64,000 nucleotides of DNA, from positions 558,001 through 622,000 of the forward strand of contig NZ_RJKE01000001.1 of NCBI RefSeq assembly GCF_003751225.1, in the 5' to 3' direction. The translations under genes were made by a program, and so were the position numbers. Below are positions 40,220 to 48,228 of this stretch, piece after piece; position 1 is the first letter of the stretch; each line of letters starts with the position of its first letter. A model generated the notes under the pieces. It was given only the letters and a program-made list of their open reading frames with translations. It was not told where the DNA came from and searched no databases. Source of the stretch: Actinocorallia herbida (GTDB taxonomy: Bacteria; Actinomycetota; Actinomycetes; Streptosporangiales; Streptosporangiaceae).

Positions 40220-40885
40220 GTGGGTGTTGAGGATCGGGCGGCTGAGGTGTACGTGGCGTTGCGGGACCGGGGGTCGGTGCGCGCGGCGGCGGTGGAGCTC
40301 GCGGGCGAGGTGCTCGAGGCGCTGCTCGAGTTCGGGGCGGGGGAGGACGACGAGGAGGCGCGGGAGGCGTACGCGGTGGTGCGGCGGATTCTCGAAGAGG
40401 ATCTCGATGAGGAGGAGATCCGGGAGGCGGCCGCGCGGTTGCTGAAAGTGACGTCGTTCGAGCCGGGGTTCGCGGACGCGCCGGAGCGACGGGCGGCGTT
40501 GGAGGCGGCTGTGGAGGTGGTCGCCCGTGACGCGCGGGTCCAGGGTCTCACCGAGCCGGTGACGGTCCGCTATGACGAGCCTGGAGAGGTGGAGGCCCAT
40601 GTCTGTTACGCGGGCTCGTGGCACGGGCAGGGGTTGCGCGCCCATGACATGGACCCGGAGAGCTGGCTTTTCGGGGCGGCCGACGCGCTCCAGGAGGCCG
40701 TGATGGAGAAGACCTGGCAGGTCTGGCCGGTTTGTCCAGACCATGAGCTGGGTCTGCATCTGGAGACGGTGGACTCGGAGGACCGGCGGGGGCCTCGCGC
40801 GGATGGGGCGTTCTGGGTGTGCGCGGGGGAGGGCGGGCATCGGGTGGCGCGGGTCGGCGCGCTTTCCGAGGGTCGCGTGGAGTAG
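40220..40885 (+). CDS. Hypothetical protein, acidic, two-part
   Basis: 221 residues. The first about 85 are helical and acidic (AAEVYVALRDRGSVRAAAVELAGE, EDDEEAREAYAVVRRILEEDLDEEEIREAAARLL). The second half includes RAALEAAVEVVARDARVQGL, VRYDEPGEVEAHVCYAGSWHGQGL and WPVCPDHELGLHLETVDS, with several Cys, His and Trp but no known motif. GTG 40220 is chosen because GGGAGG is 6 nt upstream; upstream in-frame codons lie in the repeat array. It is convergent with the PH-like membrane protein across a hairpin. Function unknown. Confidence 0.68.
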   Translation: MGVEDRAAEVYVALRDRGSVRAAAVELAGEVLEALLEFGAGEDDEEAREAYAVVRRILEEDLDEEEIREAAARLLKVTSFEPGFADAPERRAALEAAVEVVARDARVQGLTEPVTVRYDEPGEVEAHVCYAGSWHGQGLRAHDMDPESWLFGAADALQEAVMEKTWQVWPVCPDHELGLHLETVDSEDRRGPRADGAFWVCAGEGGHRVARVGALSEGRVE

Positions 40886-40894
40886 GGGGAGCGG

Positions 40895-40917
40895 GCCCGG
40901 CGTGGGGGACGCCGGGC
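40895..40917. terminator. Hairpin between convergent genes
   Basis: GCCCGGCGT-GGGGG-ACGCCGGGC forms a 9-bp stem with 5-nt loop, between stops at 40885 (+) and 40954 (-). The T-run is poor. Confidence 0.5.
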
Positions 40918-40953
40918 TTGGAGGGAGCGCTAGGGATCTGGCCGCCTGGGGCG

Positions 40954-41475
40954 TCAGAGGGCGGCGAGGTTCTTCGGGGGGAGGCCGCGGCGGATCTGGT
41001 CGCGGGGGACGCCGGCGCGGATCGCGGCCTCGATGAGGGCGAGGTTGCGGACCGGGGCCTTCAGGGTGAAGTAGGTGTTGTCCTCCAGGTGGAGGAGGAG
41101 GCGCTTGCCCGGGGTCAGGTAGGCGATCTTCACCGACGCCCAGGGAAGGGCGGTCAGGCCGGACTCGGAGGCGTGCACGAGGCCGTTCTCGAAGAGCGCG
41201 ACGGAGGAGACCGCGAGGGCGCGGCGCCGGGAGGCCTGGATCGCGGCGTGGCCGAGCAGGGCGAGGGTCAGCACCGCCCACAGGCCCGCCACCGCCAGGT
41301 GCAGGGTCGGCGCGAACGCCGCGCCGACGCCGAGGACGACCACCGCGACGAGATCGACGATGATCATCAGCAGCAGGGTGCGGCTGCGGGGGTCCGGCTG
41401 GTCGGCTACGGGTTCTCCCAGCTCGGATCCGGCTTCCAGCACGTCTTCGGGGAACTCCGCGGTGACCTCGCTCAT
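40954..41475 (-). CDS. Two-helix membrane protein with PH-like C-terminal domain
   Basis: 173 residues. The N-terminus is acidic (about 1-30). Two hydrophobic helices follow (LLLMIIVDLVAVVVLGVGAA and LAVAGLWAVLTLALLGHAA). The C-terminal part (ALAVSSVALFENGLVHASES, LTALPWASVKIAYLTPGKRLLLHLEDN) is a small beta domain similar in layout to the PH-like protein at 6707-7402, although the helices come first here too. Start ATG 41475. It is followed, on the same strand and 40 bp away, by the acyl-CoA synthetase gene, but its role is unknown. Confidence 0.8.
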   Translation of the reverse strand: MSEVTAEFPEDVLEAGSELGEPVADQPDPRSRTLLLMIIVDLVAVVVLGVGAAFAPTLHLAVAGLWAVLTLALLGHAAIQASRRRALAVSSVALFENGLVHASESGLTALPWASVKIAYLTPGKRLLLHLEDNTYFTLKAPVRNLALIEAAIRAGVPRDQIRRGLPPKNLAAL

Positions 41476-41515
41476 GCCTCTGATCTACCGCAAGTGACGG
41501 CAAAGCGCCACCGGA

Positions 41516-43114
41516 TCACCGATCCTGGAGCACCGCGTGCTTGACCTTTCCGGTCGTGGTACGCGGCAGCTCGGTGACGAAATGGACGTCTCGCGGGACT
41601 TTGTAGCGCGCCAGCCGGGCGCGTACATGGGCCTTGAGCATGTCGGATGTCACATCGGCGCCGGCCACGGGGACGACCCAGGCGGCGAGGCGCTGCCCGA
41701 ACTCGGCGTCCTCGACCCCGGAGACCGCGACCTCCGCGACGGAGGGGTGGGCTTCGAGCAGATCTTCGACCTCGCCGGGGAAGACGTTCTCGCCGCCGGA
41801 GACGATCATGTCGTCGGCGCGGCCGTCGATGAAGATCCTCCCTTCGGCGTCGAGGTGGGCGAGGTCGCCGGTGTCCAGGAGGCCGTCGATCCGGTTCTTG
41901 TCGCCGCCGCCGGTGTAGCCGCCGAAGTCGAGTCCGGCGTCCAGGTGGAGGGTGCCGACCTCGCCGGCGGGCACGTCGCGGCCGTCGGGGCCGAGGACCC
42001 GCGCGGTCGTGCCGAAGGTGGGACGGCCGACGGTGCCGGGGGCGGCGCGCAGGTCGGCCGGGGTGGCGATGGCCGCCCAGCCGGTCTCGCTGGCGCCGTA
42101 GGCGTTGTACAGGACGTCGCCGAACCGTTCGGTGAAGCGCCGGGCGAGGCCGGGGTGCAGGGCGGCGCCGCCGCTGAGCACGACCCGCAGCGCCTGCGGC
42201 CTGCGCCGGGCGGGCGTCTCCAGGAGGCGGGAGAGCATGAGCGGCACCGCGACGAGGACGGCGACGGCCCTCCGGTCGAGCGTCTTGAGCACGTCGGCGG
42301 GGTCGAAGCGGCGGCGCAGGACGAGCGGGGAACCGAGGCCGAGCGCGACGGCGAGGTAGGTGAAGCCGAGTCCGTGGAAGAGCGGGGGCGCGATCAGGAT
42401 CGGCTCGCCCGAGCGCAGCGGGACCCGCAGGAGGTGGCCGAGTCCCTGGGCGAGGAGCGCGGACGGGCCGAAGGAGTGCGCGGCGCCCTTGGGCGGCCCG
42501 GTGGTCCCCGACGTGAGCAGGACGATCCGGCCCGTCCTGGGGGCGACGAGGGGTTCGGCGGGCCCGGCGGCGAGGTCGTCGAGGGTGGGCGCGTCGGCGG
42601 GGCCGTCGTGCCAGGCGATCACGCGGGCGCCGTCGTATCCGGAGGCGGCGACGGCGTCGGCGAACTCGGCGTCGTGCACGAGCACGCCGACGCCTTCCGC
42701 GGCCAGGACCGGGCCGAGCTGCGGGCCGGAGAAGTCGGTGTTGAGCAGGACGACGTCGTGGCCGAGCCGCGATCCGGCGAGGACCGCCTCGACGAACCCG
42801 CGGTGGTTGCGGCACAGGACGCCGAGCCGGGCCTCGCCGTTCAGGAGGCCGCGGAGCGCGGTCGCCTGGGCCGCCGCGCGCGCTTCGAGCTCGGCGAAGG
42901 TCACCGCGCCCTTCTCGTCGACGACGGCGATCCGGGCGGGGAAGCGCAGGGCGGCCGCGGCTCCGGCGAGGGCGGGGGAGGCGCCGAACCTGGCGGCCTG
43001 GAGGGGCAGCCGGGCGAGGCCGCGCGGCCCGATCGGGTGGAGCGCGCCGACGTCGCGGATCACCCGCGCGGTGCCGGAAAGGAGGTCGATGGCCGGGCGG
43101 AACTGTGCGAGCAC
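41516..43114 (-). CDS. AMP-forming acyl-CoA synthetase/ligase
   Basis: 532-residue ANL-superfamily enzyme that adenylates a carboxylic acid and transfers it to CoA. Motifs: phosphate loop TSGTTGPPKGA, FHGLGFTYLAVAL, VVLSGGAALHPGL, YGASETGW, the DTGDL hinge region near residue 430, GGENVFPGEVED and the catalytic Lys in PRTTTGKVKH close to the C-terminus. Sequence style is like mycobacterial FadD12-type fatty-acid ligases. GTG 43114. It lies 87 bp downstream of the siderophore operon on the same strand, so it may be cotranscribed and could load a fatty acyl group onto the siderophore, but this is speculative. Confidence 0.92.
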   Translation of the reverse strand: MLAQFRPAIDLLSGTARVIRDVGALHPIGPRGLARLPLQAARFGASPALAGAAAALRFPARIAVVDEKGAVTFAELEARAAAQATALRGLLNGEARLGVLCRNHRGFVEAVLAGSRLGHDVVLLNTDFSGPQLGPVLAAEGVGVLVHDAEFADAVAASGYDGARVIAWHDGPADAPTLDDLAAGPAEPLVAPRTGRIVLLTSGTTGPPKGAAHSFGPSALLAQGLGHLLRVPLRSGEPILIAPPLFHGLGFTYLAVALGLGSPLVLRRRFDPADVLKTLDRRAVAVLVAVPLMLSRLLETPARRRPQALRVVLSGGAALHPGLARRFTERFGDVLYNAYGASETGWAAIATPADLRAAPGTVGRPTFGTTARVLGPDGRDVPAGEVGTLHLDAGLDFGGYTGGGDKNRIDGLLDTGDLAHLDAEGRIFIDGRADDMIVSGGENVFPGEVEDLLEAHPSVAEVAVSGVEDAEFGQRLAAWVVPVAGADVTSDMLKAHVRARLARYKVPRDVHFVTELPRTTTGKVKHAVLQDR

Positions 43115-43201
43115 GGTCGGTCCCCTCGGGAGCGGCTGTTCCTTCTTCCGCTTTCCACAGTGTCATACCGCGACGGACGTCGCATGTGACATGAGTCCCG
43201 G

Positions 43202-44716
43202 CTAATCGATCATTGGATTGAATACCTGGACGTATTGGGCGGCTCGGTCCGGTGACCGGGACCACCGGGTCAGCAGGTTCGCCTTGCCCGGCAAGGGGTC
43301 CCCCGCGAAGAGGCCGGCAAGGCGCCGATGCGAGGGCAACTCCTCCAGGATCTTGCGCAGGGCACGCCACAGGTCGGGCTCGCAGGCAGGGTCCCGGTCG
43401 GCGAGCGCGGCGGCGATCTCGGCGAGGTGGTTAACGAACAGGCAGTACGCGACCCGGTTCCAGCCGCGCTCCTCGTCATAGGTGACCGACTCCCTGACGG
43501 CGGGCTCCAGCTCGGCCAAGGACGGCCCCGGAAGCAGCTTCGTCCCCTCCAGATCGCGGAAGACGGCCCGTGACGGGAGGCCCGCCGGATCGTGAAGGAT
43601 CAGGACGTTCTGGAGATGGGGTTCGAGCACGACGCCGTGGTCGAAGAAGAGCCGCAGAGCGGGCAGCGCGACGATCCGCACATACGCTGTCCAGTACTCC
43701 AGCGGGTCCACGCCCTCGGGAAGGAAGCCCGCCCAGGGGTCGGCCAAGGCGGCGGCCACGACGGCCTCGGAAGGGGCGGCCTCCCGGAGGATGACCCCTA
43801 GCCCCTCGTACAGGTTCCGGTCGGCGAGCGCGACGGTGCGGTACGCGGGCTCGCCGAGGAGGTCCGCGCCGAGCAGCGGCTTGAGCAGCCGGGTGAGGGC
43901 GGGCGCGGAGGCGAGTTCGTACCAGGCGTTCTTGCGGACGCAGTTGGTGATCCGCACGTCGAGGCTGAACTTGGCGAAGACCCGCTCACCGTGGGTGAGC
44001 ACGGTGCGCACCGACGACGTCGGGGCCGCCTCGGGGCCCGGCCCGGCGTCGCGCAGCATCCCCGAGGAGAGAGCGCGGCGCAGGACGGGGTTGCCGTCGA
44101 GCAGCCGCCACTGCCACGGGTGCACCGGGAGCGTGCCTTCGGCGGCCAGCGGGGTGAAGTCGCCCTCGCCGCACAGCAGTCCGGGGTCGGCCGCGAGCAG
44201 GCCGAGCCGGAACCGCGCGCCGGTCTCCGGGGCGTACCGCAGCCAGGTCGCGGGCGCGCCCTGGCGGGCCTTGGGCGACGGGTGGTAGCGGTGCCCGGCC
44301 ACGAGCGCCTGCTCCGACGCGACGAGCGGGCTCGCCGGAACCGCGGTGCGGGCGCGCAGGATCGCGGTCATCGCCTGGTGGCTGTTGACGACCTGGCCGA
44401 GGAACTCGGGGTTGTCCGCGCCCGTCCAGCGGCTCAGTTCGGCCGCGACGAGTTCGGCGACCTCGTACCAGCCGATCTCCTCGCCGTCGCGCAGGAACGG
44501 CCCTGAGAGCCGCAGGGACGGTCCATGGGACGGTCTGGGCAGCCGCGCGGTCAGGGTGGTCCGGCCGAGCCGGACGAGGAGCCTGTCGCCGTCGGCGACG
44601 GCCCGCCCGGCGGGGCCGCTGACCTCGCGGACGAGGCAGTGGAGCAGGGCGGTGGCGGTCGCCTCGTCCGCGTCCGCCGGGCTGGTCCCGGTCGGTGCGG
44701 TCGCGGTCAGCGGCAC
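43202..44716 (-). CDS. IucA/IucC-family NIS siderophore synthetase (third gene of operon)
   Basis: 504-residue NRPS-independent siderophore synthetase, which adenylates a carboxylate (citrate-type) and couples it to an amine or alcohol. Seen: HRYHPSPKARQG (142-153), YAPETGARFRLGLL, HPWQ (199-202), SSVRT (234-238), KFSLDVRITNCVRKNAWYEL (250-269), LEPHLQNVLI and FRDLEGTKL. It is shorter than the usual about 580-600 residues, mainly at the N-terminus. GTG 44716 overlaps the previous gene by 10 bp with GGGAGC upstream. Product chemistry is unknown, but family and context give the role. Confidence 0.9.
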   Translation of the reverse strand: MPLTATAPTGTSPADADEATATALLHCLVREVSGPAGRAVADGDRLLVRLGRTTLTARLPRPSHGPSLRLSGPFLRDGEEIGWYEVAELVAAELSRWTGADNPEFLGQVVNSHQAMTAILRARTAVPASPLVASEQALVAGHRYHPSPKARQGAPATWLRYAPETGARFRLGLLAADPGLLCGEGDFTPLAAEGTLPVHPWQWRLLDGNPVLRRALSSGMLRDAGPGPEAAPTSSVRTVLTHGERVFAKFSLDVRITNCVRKNAWYELASAPALTRLLKPLLGADLLGEPAYRTVALADRNLYEGLGVILREAAPSEAVVAAALADPWAGFLPEGVDPLEYWTAYVRIVALPALRLFFDHGVVLEPHLQNVLILHDPAGLPSRAVFRDLEGTKLLPGPSLAELEPAVRESVTYDEERGWNRVAYCLFVNHLAEIAAALADRDPACEPDLWRALRKILEELPSHRRLAGLFAGDPLPGKANLLTRWSRSPDRAAQYVQVFNPMID

Positions 44717-46098
44717 GGAAGCTCCCTCAGGTAGTTGGGGCCCGGCGGGCCGTAGTGTTTGTTGATGTCGGCGGAGCCGGTCCGTGCCTTGGGCACGAGG
44801 GTGCCGGCCGTGAGCATGGCCTTGGCGGGCAGCCGGGGGGCGTCGAGCGTGCGGGCGCGGAGGAAGGGGTCGGTGACGGCCTCGGCCAGGCGGTCCCGGA
44901 CGAGGCCCAAGGCGTCGGGCAGCGGCAGCAGGCCGCGTTGGGCGAGCCCGAACGCGACGGCCCCTGCGCACAGGTGCAGGGTGATCGTGACGAAGACGCG
45001 GGCACGCGCCTCGGGGCCGCCGACCATGCGGGGGTCCTCGAAGTCGCCGGAGGCGAGCATCGCCCCGTCGTTGTCCTTGAGCAGGAGTTCTCCGCGCGGG
45101 GTGACCGAGACGTTCTGCTGGTGCGCCTCCAGCGCGATCCCGTGCCGCTCGAAAAGCGCGACGTTCCAGGCGAACAGGGTGTGCAGGTAGGCGTCGAAGA
45201 ACCTGCGGACGTCGCCGGAGGACACCTCTTCGATGACGTAAGGGCCCTCAGGAGTACGGGCCAGAAGGGCGGCGACGGGGACTGCGTCGGAGACGGGCAG
45301 CCTCCGGACGAGGAAGGCGAGGTTCGGGTCGTGGGCGTGCCCGTAGGTCTGCTCGTCGGCGAGCAGGACGGGCAGCCCTTCGGCTTCGGCGATCCGGGAC
45401 AGCAGCCGTTGCACGCGGGCGCCGTCCACGAGGGTGCCCGGTTTGATGGAGCGCACGTTCCTGCGGCCGAGGGTGGCCGTCGGCAGGGGCACCTTGACGT
45501 GTTCGGCGGCCGTGACGGCGAGGGTGCGCATCGACAGGGTGGGGCTGACGGGGACCCGGCGTCCGGCGACCGTCGGGACGAGTCCCTTGTCGGCCGTCAA
45601 AGGGTGGACGGGGAAGGGCACCGCGTCGCCGGGCAGTCCAAGGGAACCCGGGGTAGGCCACCACGAGGGGAGTTCCCCCCGCAGGACGGGTCCGGTGACC
45701 CCGGTCCAGGCGAGCTCGAAGGTCGGCTGGTACTCCGGCGCGTACGCGGCGATCTCCGAGGACGTCAGACCGGCCTTCGCCCTTCCCAGCGGATGGACCG
45801 GGTGCCCTAGCCGCGCGGCCAGGGCGTCGTGGCGGGTGACTCCGGGGCGGACCGGAGGCAGCTCGGCGCCTTCTGCGAGGAAGGCTTCTCCGCACTCGGC
45901 GAGGAAACCCTCGACGTCGTCGTCCTCGGCGGCTTCGGCGCGGACCAGGGCGGCCACCTCGGCCAGCGAGACCCCGCCGGACACTCTGGCGTCGGACAGG
46001 AAGCCGTCGGGCTCGGTGGCGGCGTGTGCGGGCGCGCGGACATAGCCTTCGCGGACGAGGGCGGTGAGCACCCGCGCCGCGAACTCCGCCTCAGTCAA
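44707..46098 (-). CDS. IucA/IucC-family NIS siderophore synthetase (second gene of operon)
   Basis: 463 residues, clearly short for an NIS synthetase. The family motifs are present: HPVHPLGRAKAG (99-110), AYAPEYQPTFELAW, SMRT (189-192), EEVSSGDVRRFFDAYLHTLFAW, AHQQNV (325-330) and KDNDG (341-345). HPLT (165-168) replaces the HPWQ found in the sister protein. The last about 100 residues are helical. ATG 46098 overlaps the ATP-grasp stop by 8 bp. It would catalyse one acyl coupling in the assembly of a polycarboxylate siderophore together with the ATP-grasp ligase and sister enzyme. Confidence 0.88.
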   Translation of the reverse strand: MTEAEFAARVLTALVREGYVRAPAHAATEPDGFLSDARVSGGVSLAEVAALVRAEAAEDDDVEGFLAECGEAFLAEGAELPPVRPGVTRHDALAARLGHPVHPLGRAKAGLTSSEIAAYAPEYQPTFELAWTGVTGPVLRGELPSWWPTPGSLGLPGDAVPFPVHPLTADKGLVPTVAGRRVPVSPTLSMRTLAVTAAEHVKVPLPTATLGRRNVRSIKPGTLVDGARVQRLLSRIAEAEGLPVLLADEQTYGHAHDPNLAFLVRRLPVSDAVPVAALLARTPEGPYVIEEVSSGDVRRFFDAYLHTLFAWNVALFERHGIALEAHQQNVSVTPRGELLLKDNDGAMLASGDFEDPRMVGGPEARARVFVTITLHLCAGAVAFGLAQRGLLPLPDALGLVRDRLAEAVTDPFLRARTLDAPRLPAKAMLTAGTLVPKARTGSADINKHYGPPGPNYLRELPCR

Positions 46099-47173
46099 CG
46101 GCCCACGTCCGGGCGTGCCGGAAGCGGGTGAGCGCCGCGTCGACGGCGGCGCGGTCGGGACCGAGCAGCTGGACGGTGCCGAGATAGTCCCGGTTTGTAT
46201 TGGTCTGGATGATCACATCACCAATATTCCGCTGGGGGCGGTAGGTAACCGAGACACCGCTGTCCAGAACCGTCCCCGGCGCGGGCGCGGAGGTCAGGGT
46301 GCCGGATCTGTCCGCGACCAGGTACTCCACGGTCGCCGCGCCGGCCGGACGGGGCACGAAGGCCGGCGGCTGTCCGAGATGGGTCAGCAGGACGTCGGCG
46401 AAGATGTCGCGGCGGAGGAGCTCGGCGAGCAGGAAGTCGCAGTGGTCGCCGATGATCCGGTAGTTGACCTCGATGATGCGGGCCCGTCCCTCGTGCACGA
46501 CGAACTCGGTGTGGCAGGCGCCGAAGCCGACGCCGAGGGAGTCGAGCGCGGCGAGGACCTGAGGGGTCTCCGGGGGAGGGGGAGCCCAATCCAGGCGCTC
46601 CTCGATGAAGTAGGGCTCGGGGGAGAGGGTGGTGGTGAAAGAGCCGAGTACTTGCCCATTCAGGGTCTCCAGCGTGTGGAGGCGTCCGGGCAGGTACTCC
46701 TCGGCGACCATCGGCCGCCCGGTGTCGGACAAGGCCGCGAGTTCGCTCGGCGTCCGCACCAGGACCACGTCTTCGCTGGCCACGCCTTCCCTGGGCTTCA
46801 CGACGAGCGGGTAAGGCGCGTCGTCGGGGACAGGGAAAGGGGCCGCCCATACGTCGCCGAGGTGGCGCCGCATGAGGCTCTTGTTCTTGCAGCGGAGGGT
46901 GGCCTTCCAGTCTTTGCCCGGCAGGCCGTGGAACTCGGCGGCGAGTGCGGTCGGCGTCTGGAGGAAGTCGCCGTTGGAGAAGTAGGCGTCCGGCCTCCCG
47001 TGCTGCACGATCTCGCGGAAGTCCGCGACGTCGCAGCCGACGGCCGTGCGGCCCGGATACTGCTCCGGCCGGTCGGTGAGGACCGTCACGTCGAGGCCGA
47101 GCCGGTCGGCCGCGGGCAGGAAGCCCGCCAAGACCGAGTCGGTGGCCTTCCCCGCGATCACGAACAGCCGCAC
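46091..47173 (-). CDS. ATP-grasp ligase of the siderophore operon
   Basis: 360-residue ATP-grasp enzyme (carboxylate-amine ligase). Signs: an N-terminal RLFVIAGKATDSVL Rossmann-like start, KNKSLMRRHLGDVWAAPFPV, PLVVKPREGVASEDVVLV (ATP-binding Lys), AEEYLPGRLHTLE, and the metal-binding FVVHEGRARIIEVNYRIIGDHCDFL. It resembles PvsA, the ATP-grasp ligase of vibrioferrin biosynthesis, in being encoded beside two IucA/C genes. It is first in the operon, behind the iron box at 47228-47246. The ATG is at 47173. Confidence 0.9.
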   Translation of the reverse strand: MRLFVIAGKATDSVLAGFLPAADRLGLDVTVLTDRPEQYPGRTAVGCDVADFREIVQHGRPDAYFSNGDFLQTPTALAAEFHGLPGKDWKATLRCKNKSLMRRHLGDVWAAPFPVPDDAPYPLVVKPREGVASEDVVLVRTPSELAALSDTGRPMVAEEYLPGRLHTLETLNGQVLGSFTTTLSPEPYFIEERLDWAPPPPETPQVLAALDSLGVGFGACHTEFVVHEGRARIIEVNYRIIGDHCDFLLAELLRRDIFADVLLTHLGQPPAFVPRPAGAATVEYLVADRSGTLTSAPAPGTVLDSGVSVTYRPQRNIGDVIIQTNTNRDYLGTVQLLGPDRAAVDAALTRFRHARTWAVD

Positions 47174-47227
47174 CCGTCCCCCTCGGATGTGAGAGGCGAA
47201 ATGGATTCGCCCGGCCTACCAGTCGCC

Positions 47228-47246
47228 TTAGGTAAGCCTTGCCTAA
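47228..47246. promoter_or_regulatory. DmdR1/IdeR-type iron box
   Basis: TTAGGTAAGCCTTGCCTAA is a 19-bp near-perfect palindrome matching the actinobacterial iron-repressor consensus (TTAGGTTAGGCTAACCTAA). It lies 55 bp upstream of the ATP-grasp ATG and 42 bp upstream of the divergent HD-domain gene, so iron-bound repressor should silence the siderophore operon, and perhaps affect the HD gene. Confidence 0.9.
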
Positions 47247-47275
47247 TTCTAACGAGCCGCGCCCGTCCCGCGTGG

Positions 47276-47281
47276 GATATT
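47276..47281 (+). promoter_or_regulatory. -10 box of a leaderless promoter for the HD-domain gene
   Basis: GATATT (TATATT-like) ends 6 nt before ATG 47288, with no Shine-Dalgarno sequence. Confidence 0.35.
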
Positions 47282-47287
47282 GACCCG

Positions 47288-47890
47288 ATGGATCTCCTGG
47301 AGCGGTGGACGGCCCTCGCCGGCCCCGAGACGCGCCCCCTCGGCGAGGAACTCCTCGTCCGCTACGCCGAACCCCACCGGCACTACCACACGACCGCGCA
47401 CCTGGTCGCGGTGCTCGACCTCGTCGACGAGCTGGCCGCCGAGGCCGCCGACCCCGACGCGGTCCGCCTCGCGGCCTGGTTCCACGACGCCGTCTACGAC
47501 CCCCAGCGCGACGACAACGAGGAGCGCAGCGCCCGCCTCGCCGAGCGGATGCTGGGCGACACCTCGCTCGACCCCGCCCGGGCCGAGCACGTGGCCGCGC
47601 TGGTGCGGATGACCAAGACGCACGACCCGCAGGACCCCGACGGCAGGGTCCTGTGCGACGCCGACCTCGCCATCCTCGCCGCGGACGAAGCCGCCTACAC
47701 CGCCTACACCGCGGCCGTGCGCGCCGAGTACTCCTTCGTCCCGGACGACTACTTCGCTCTGGGCCGCACGGCGGTCCTGGAGCAGCTCCTCGGCCTACCG
47801 GCGCTCTTCCACACCGGCACAGCGCGCCTTCGCTTCGACGCCGCCGCGCGCGCCAACCTCGCCGCGGAGCTCGCGGTGCTGCGCGGCTGA
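47288..47890 (+). CDS. HD-superfamily predicted metal-dependent phosphohydrolase
   Basis: 200 residues. HYHTTAHLVAVLDLVDEL and RLAAWFHDAVYDPQRDDNEERSA are the two metal-binding parts of the HD domain family found in small actinobacterial proteins; both the first His and HD pair are present. A third element, LCDADLAILA, holds the conserved Asp. No fused domain. The family comprises predicted nucleotide phosphohydrolases; the substrate is unknown. It is divergent from the siderophore operon and shares the intergenic region with the iron box, but its own promoter looks separate. Confidence 0.9.
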   Translation: MDLLERWTALAGPETRPLGEELLVRYAEPHRHYHTTAHLVAVLDLVDELAAEAADPDAVRLAAWFHDAVYDPQRDDNEERSARLAERMLGDTSLDPARAEHVAALVRMTKTHDPQDPDGRVLCDADLAILAADEAAYTAYTAAVRAEYSFVPDDYFALGRTAVLEQLLGLPALFHTGTARLRFDAAARANLAAELAVLRG

Positions 47891-47898
47891 GCGGAGGG

Positions 47899-48165
47899 TC
47901 AGCGCACCGCGAACTTGGGCCGCCGCAGCCCCGACCGCCGCAGATGCCCGAGCAGCTCCTGGCAGCCGACCTCCTGGGCGCCCAGCCTTACGGCGGCCGC
48001 GTACGCCTCCTCGGGCACGTCGTAATGGTCGCGTTCGAAGGCCCGGCGGGGAGCGCCCATCCGGTCGGCGAAGGCGTGCAGCTCTTCGAAGGAGACATCG
48101 CTGATGAGGTGCGACCACAGCAGCCCCCTGGCACGCCAGATGGGCGGGTCGATGTAAAGAGCCAC
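47899..48165 (-). CDS. DUF4031-domain protein
   Basis: 88 residues. ALYIDPPIWRARGLLWSHLISD opens the DUF4031 domain, followed by ELHAFADRMGAPRRAFERDHYDVPEE. Function unknown; the short domain is widespread in actinobacteria, often near HD-domain genes. GTG 48165. It is convergent with the HD-domain gene with 8 bp between stops and divergent from nudC. Confidence 0.82.
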   Translation of the reverse strand: MALYIDPPIWRARGLLWSHLISDVSFEELHAFADRMGAPRRAFERDHYDVPEEAYAAAVRLGAQEVGCQELLGHLRRSGLRRPKFAVR

Positions 48166-48228
48166 CTGCCCAGCGTAGACACTCCCGGGCTGGCGCTAGG
48201 TTTGGTGCGGCTTTAAGGAGTTGGGGAT

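Noticed and set aside
39522-40445. Plus-strand open frame in the repeat array
   Set aside because: Its product is low complexity and covers both the array and part of the next gene in another frame. Codon use differs from neighbours and no ribosome site is seen.
40954-41475. Possible siderophore exporter
   Set aside because: It has only two hydrophobic helices and a PH-like domain, unlike MFS or ABC exporters, so it was not counted in the siderophore operon.
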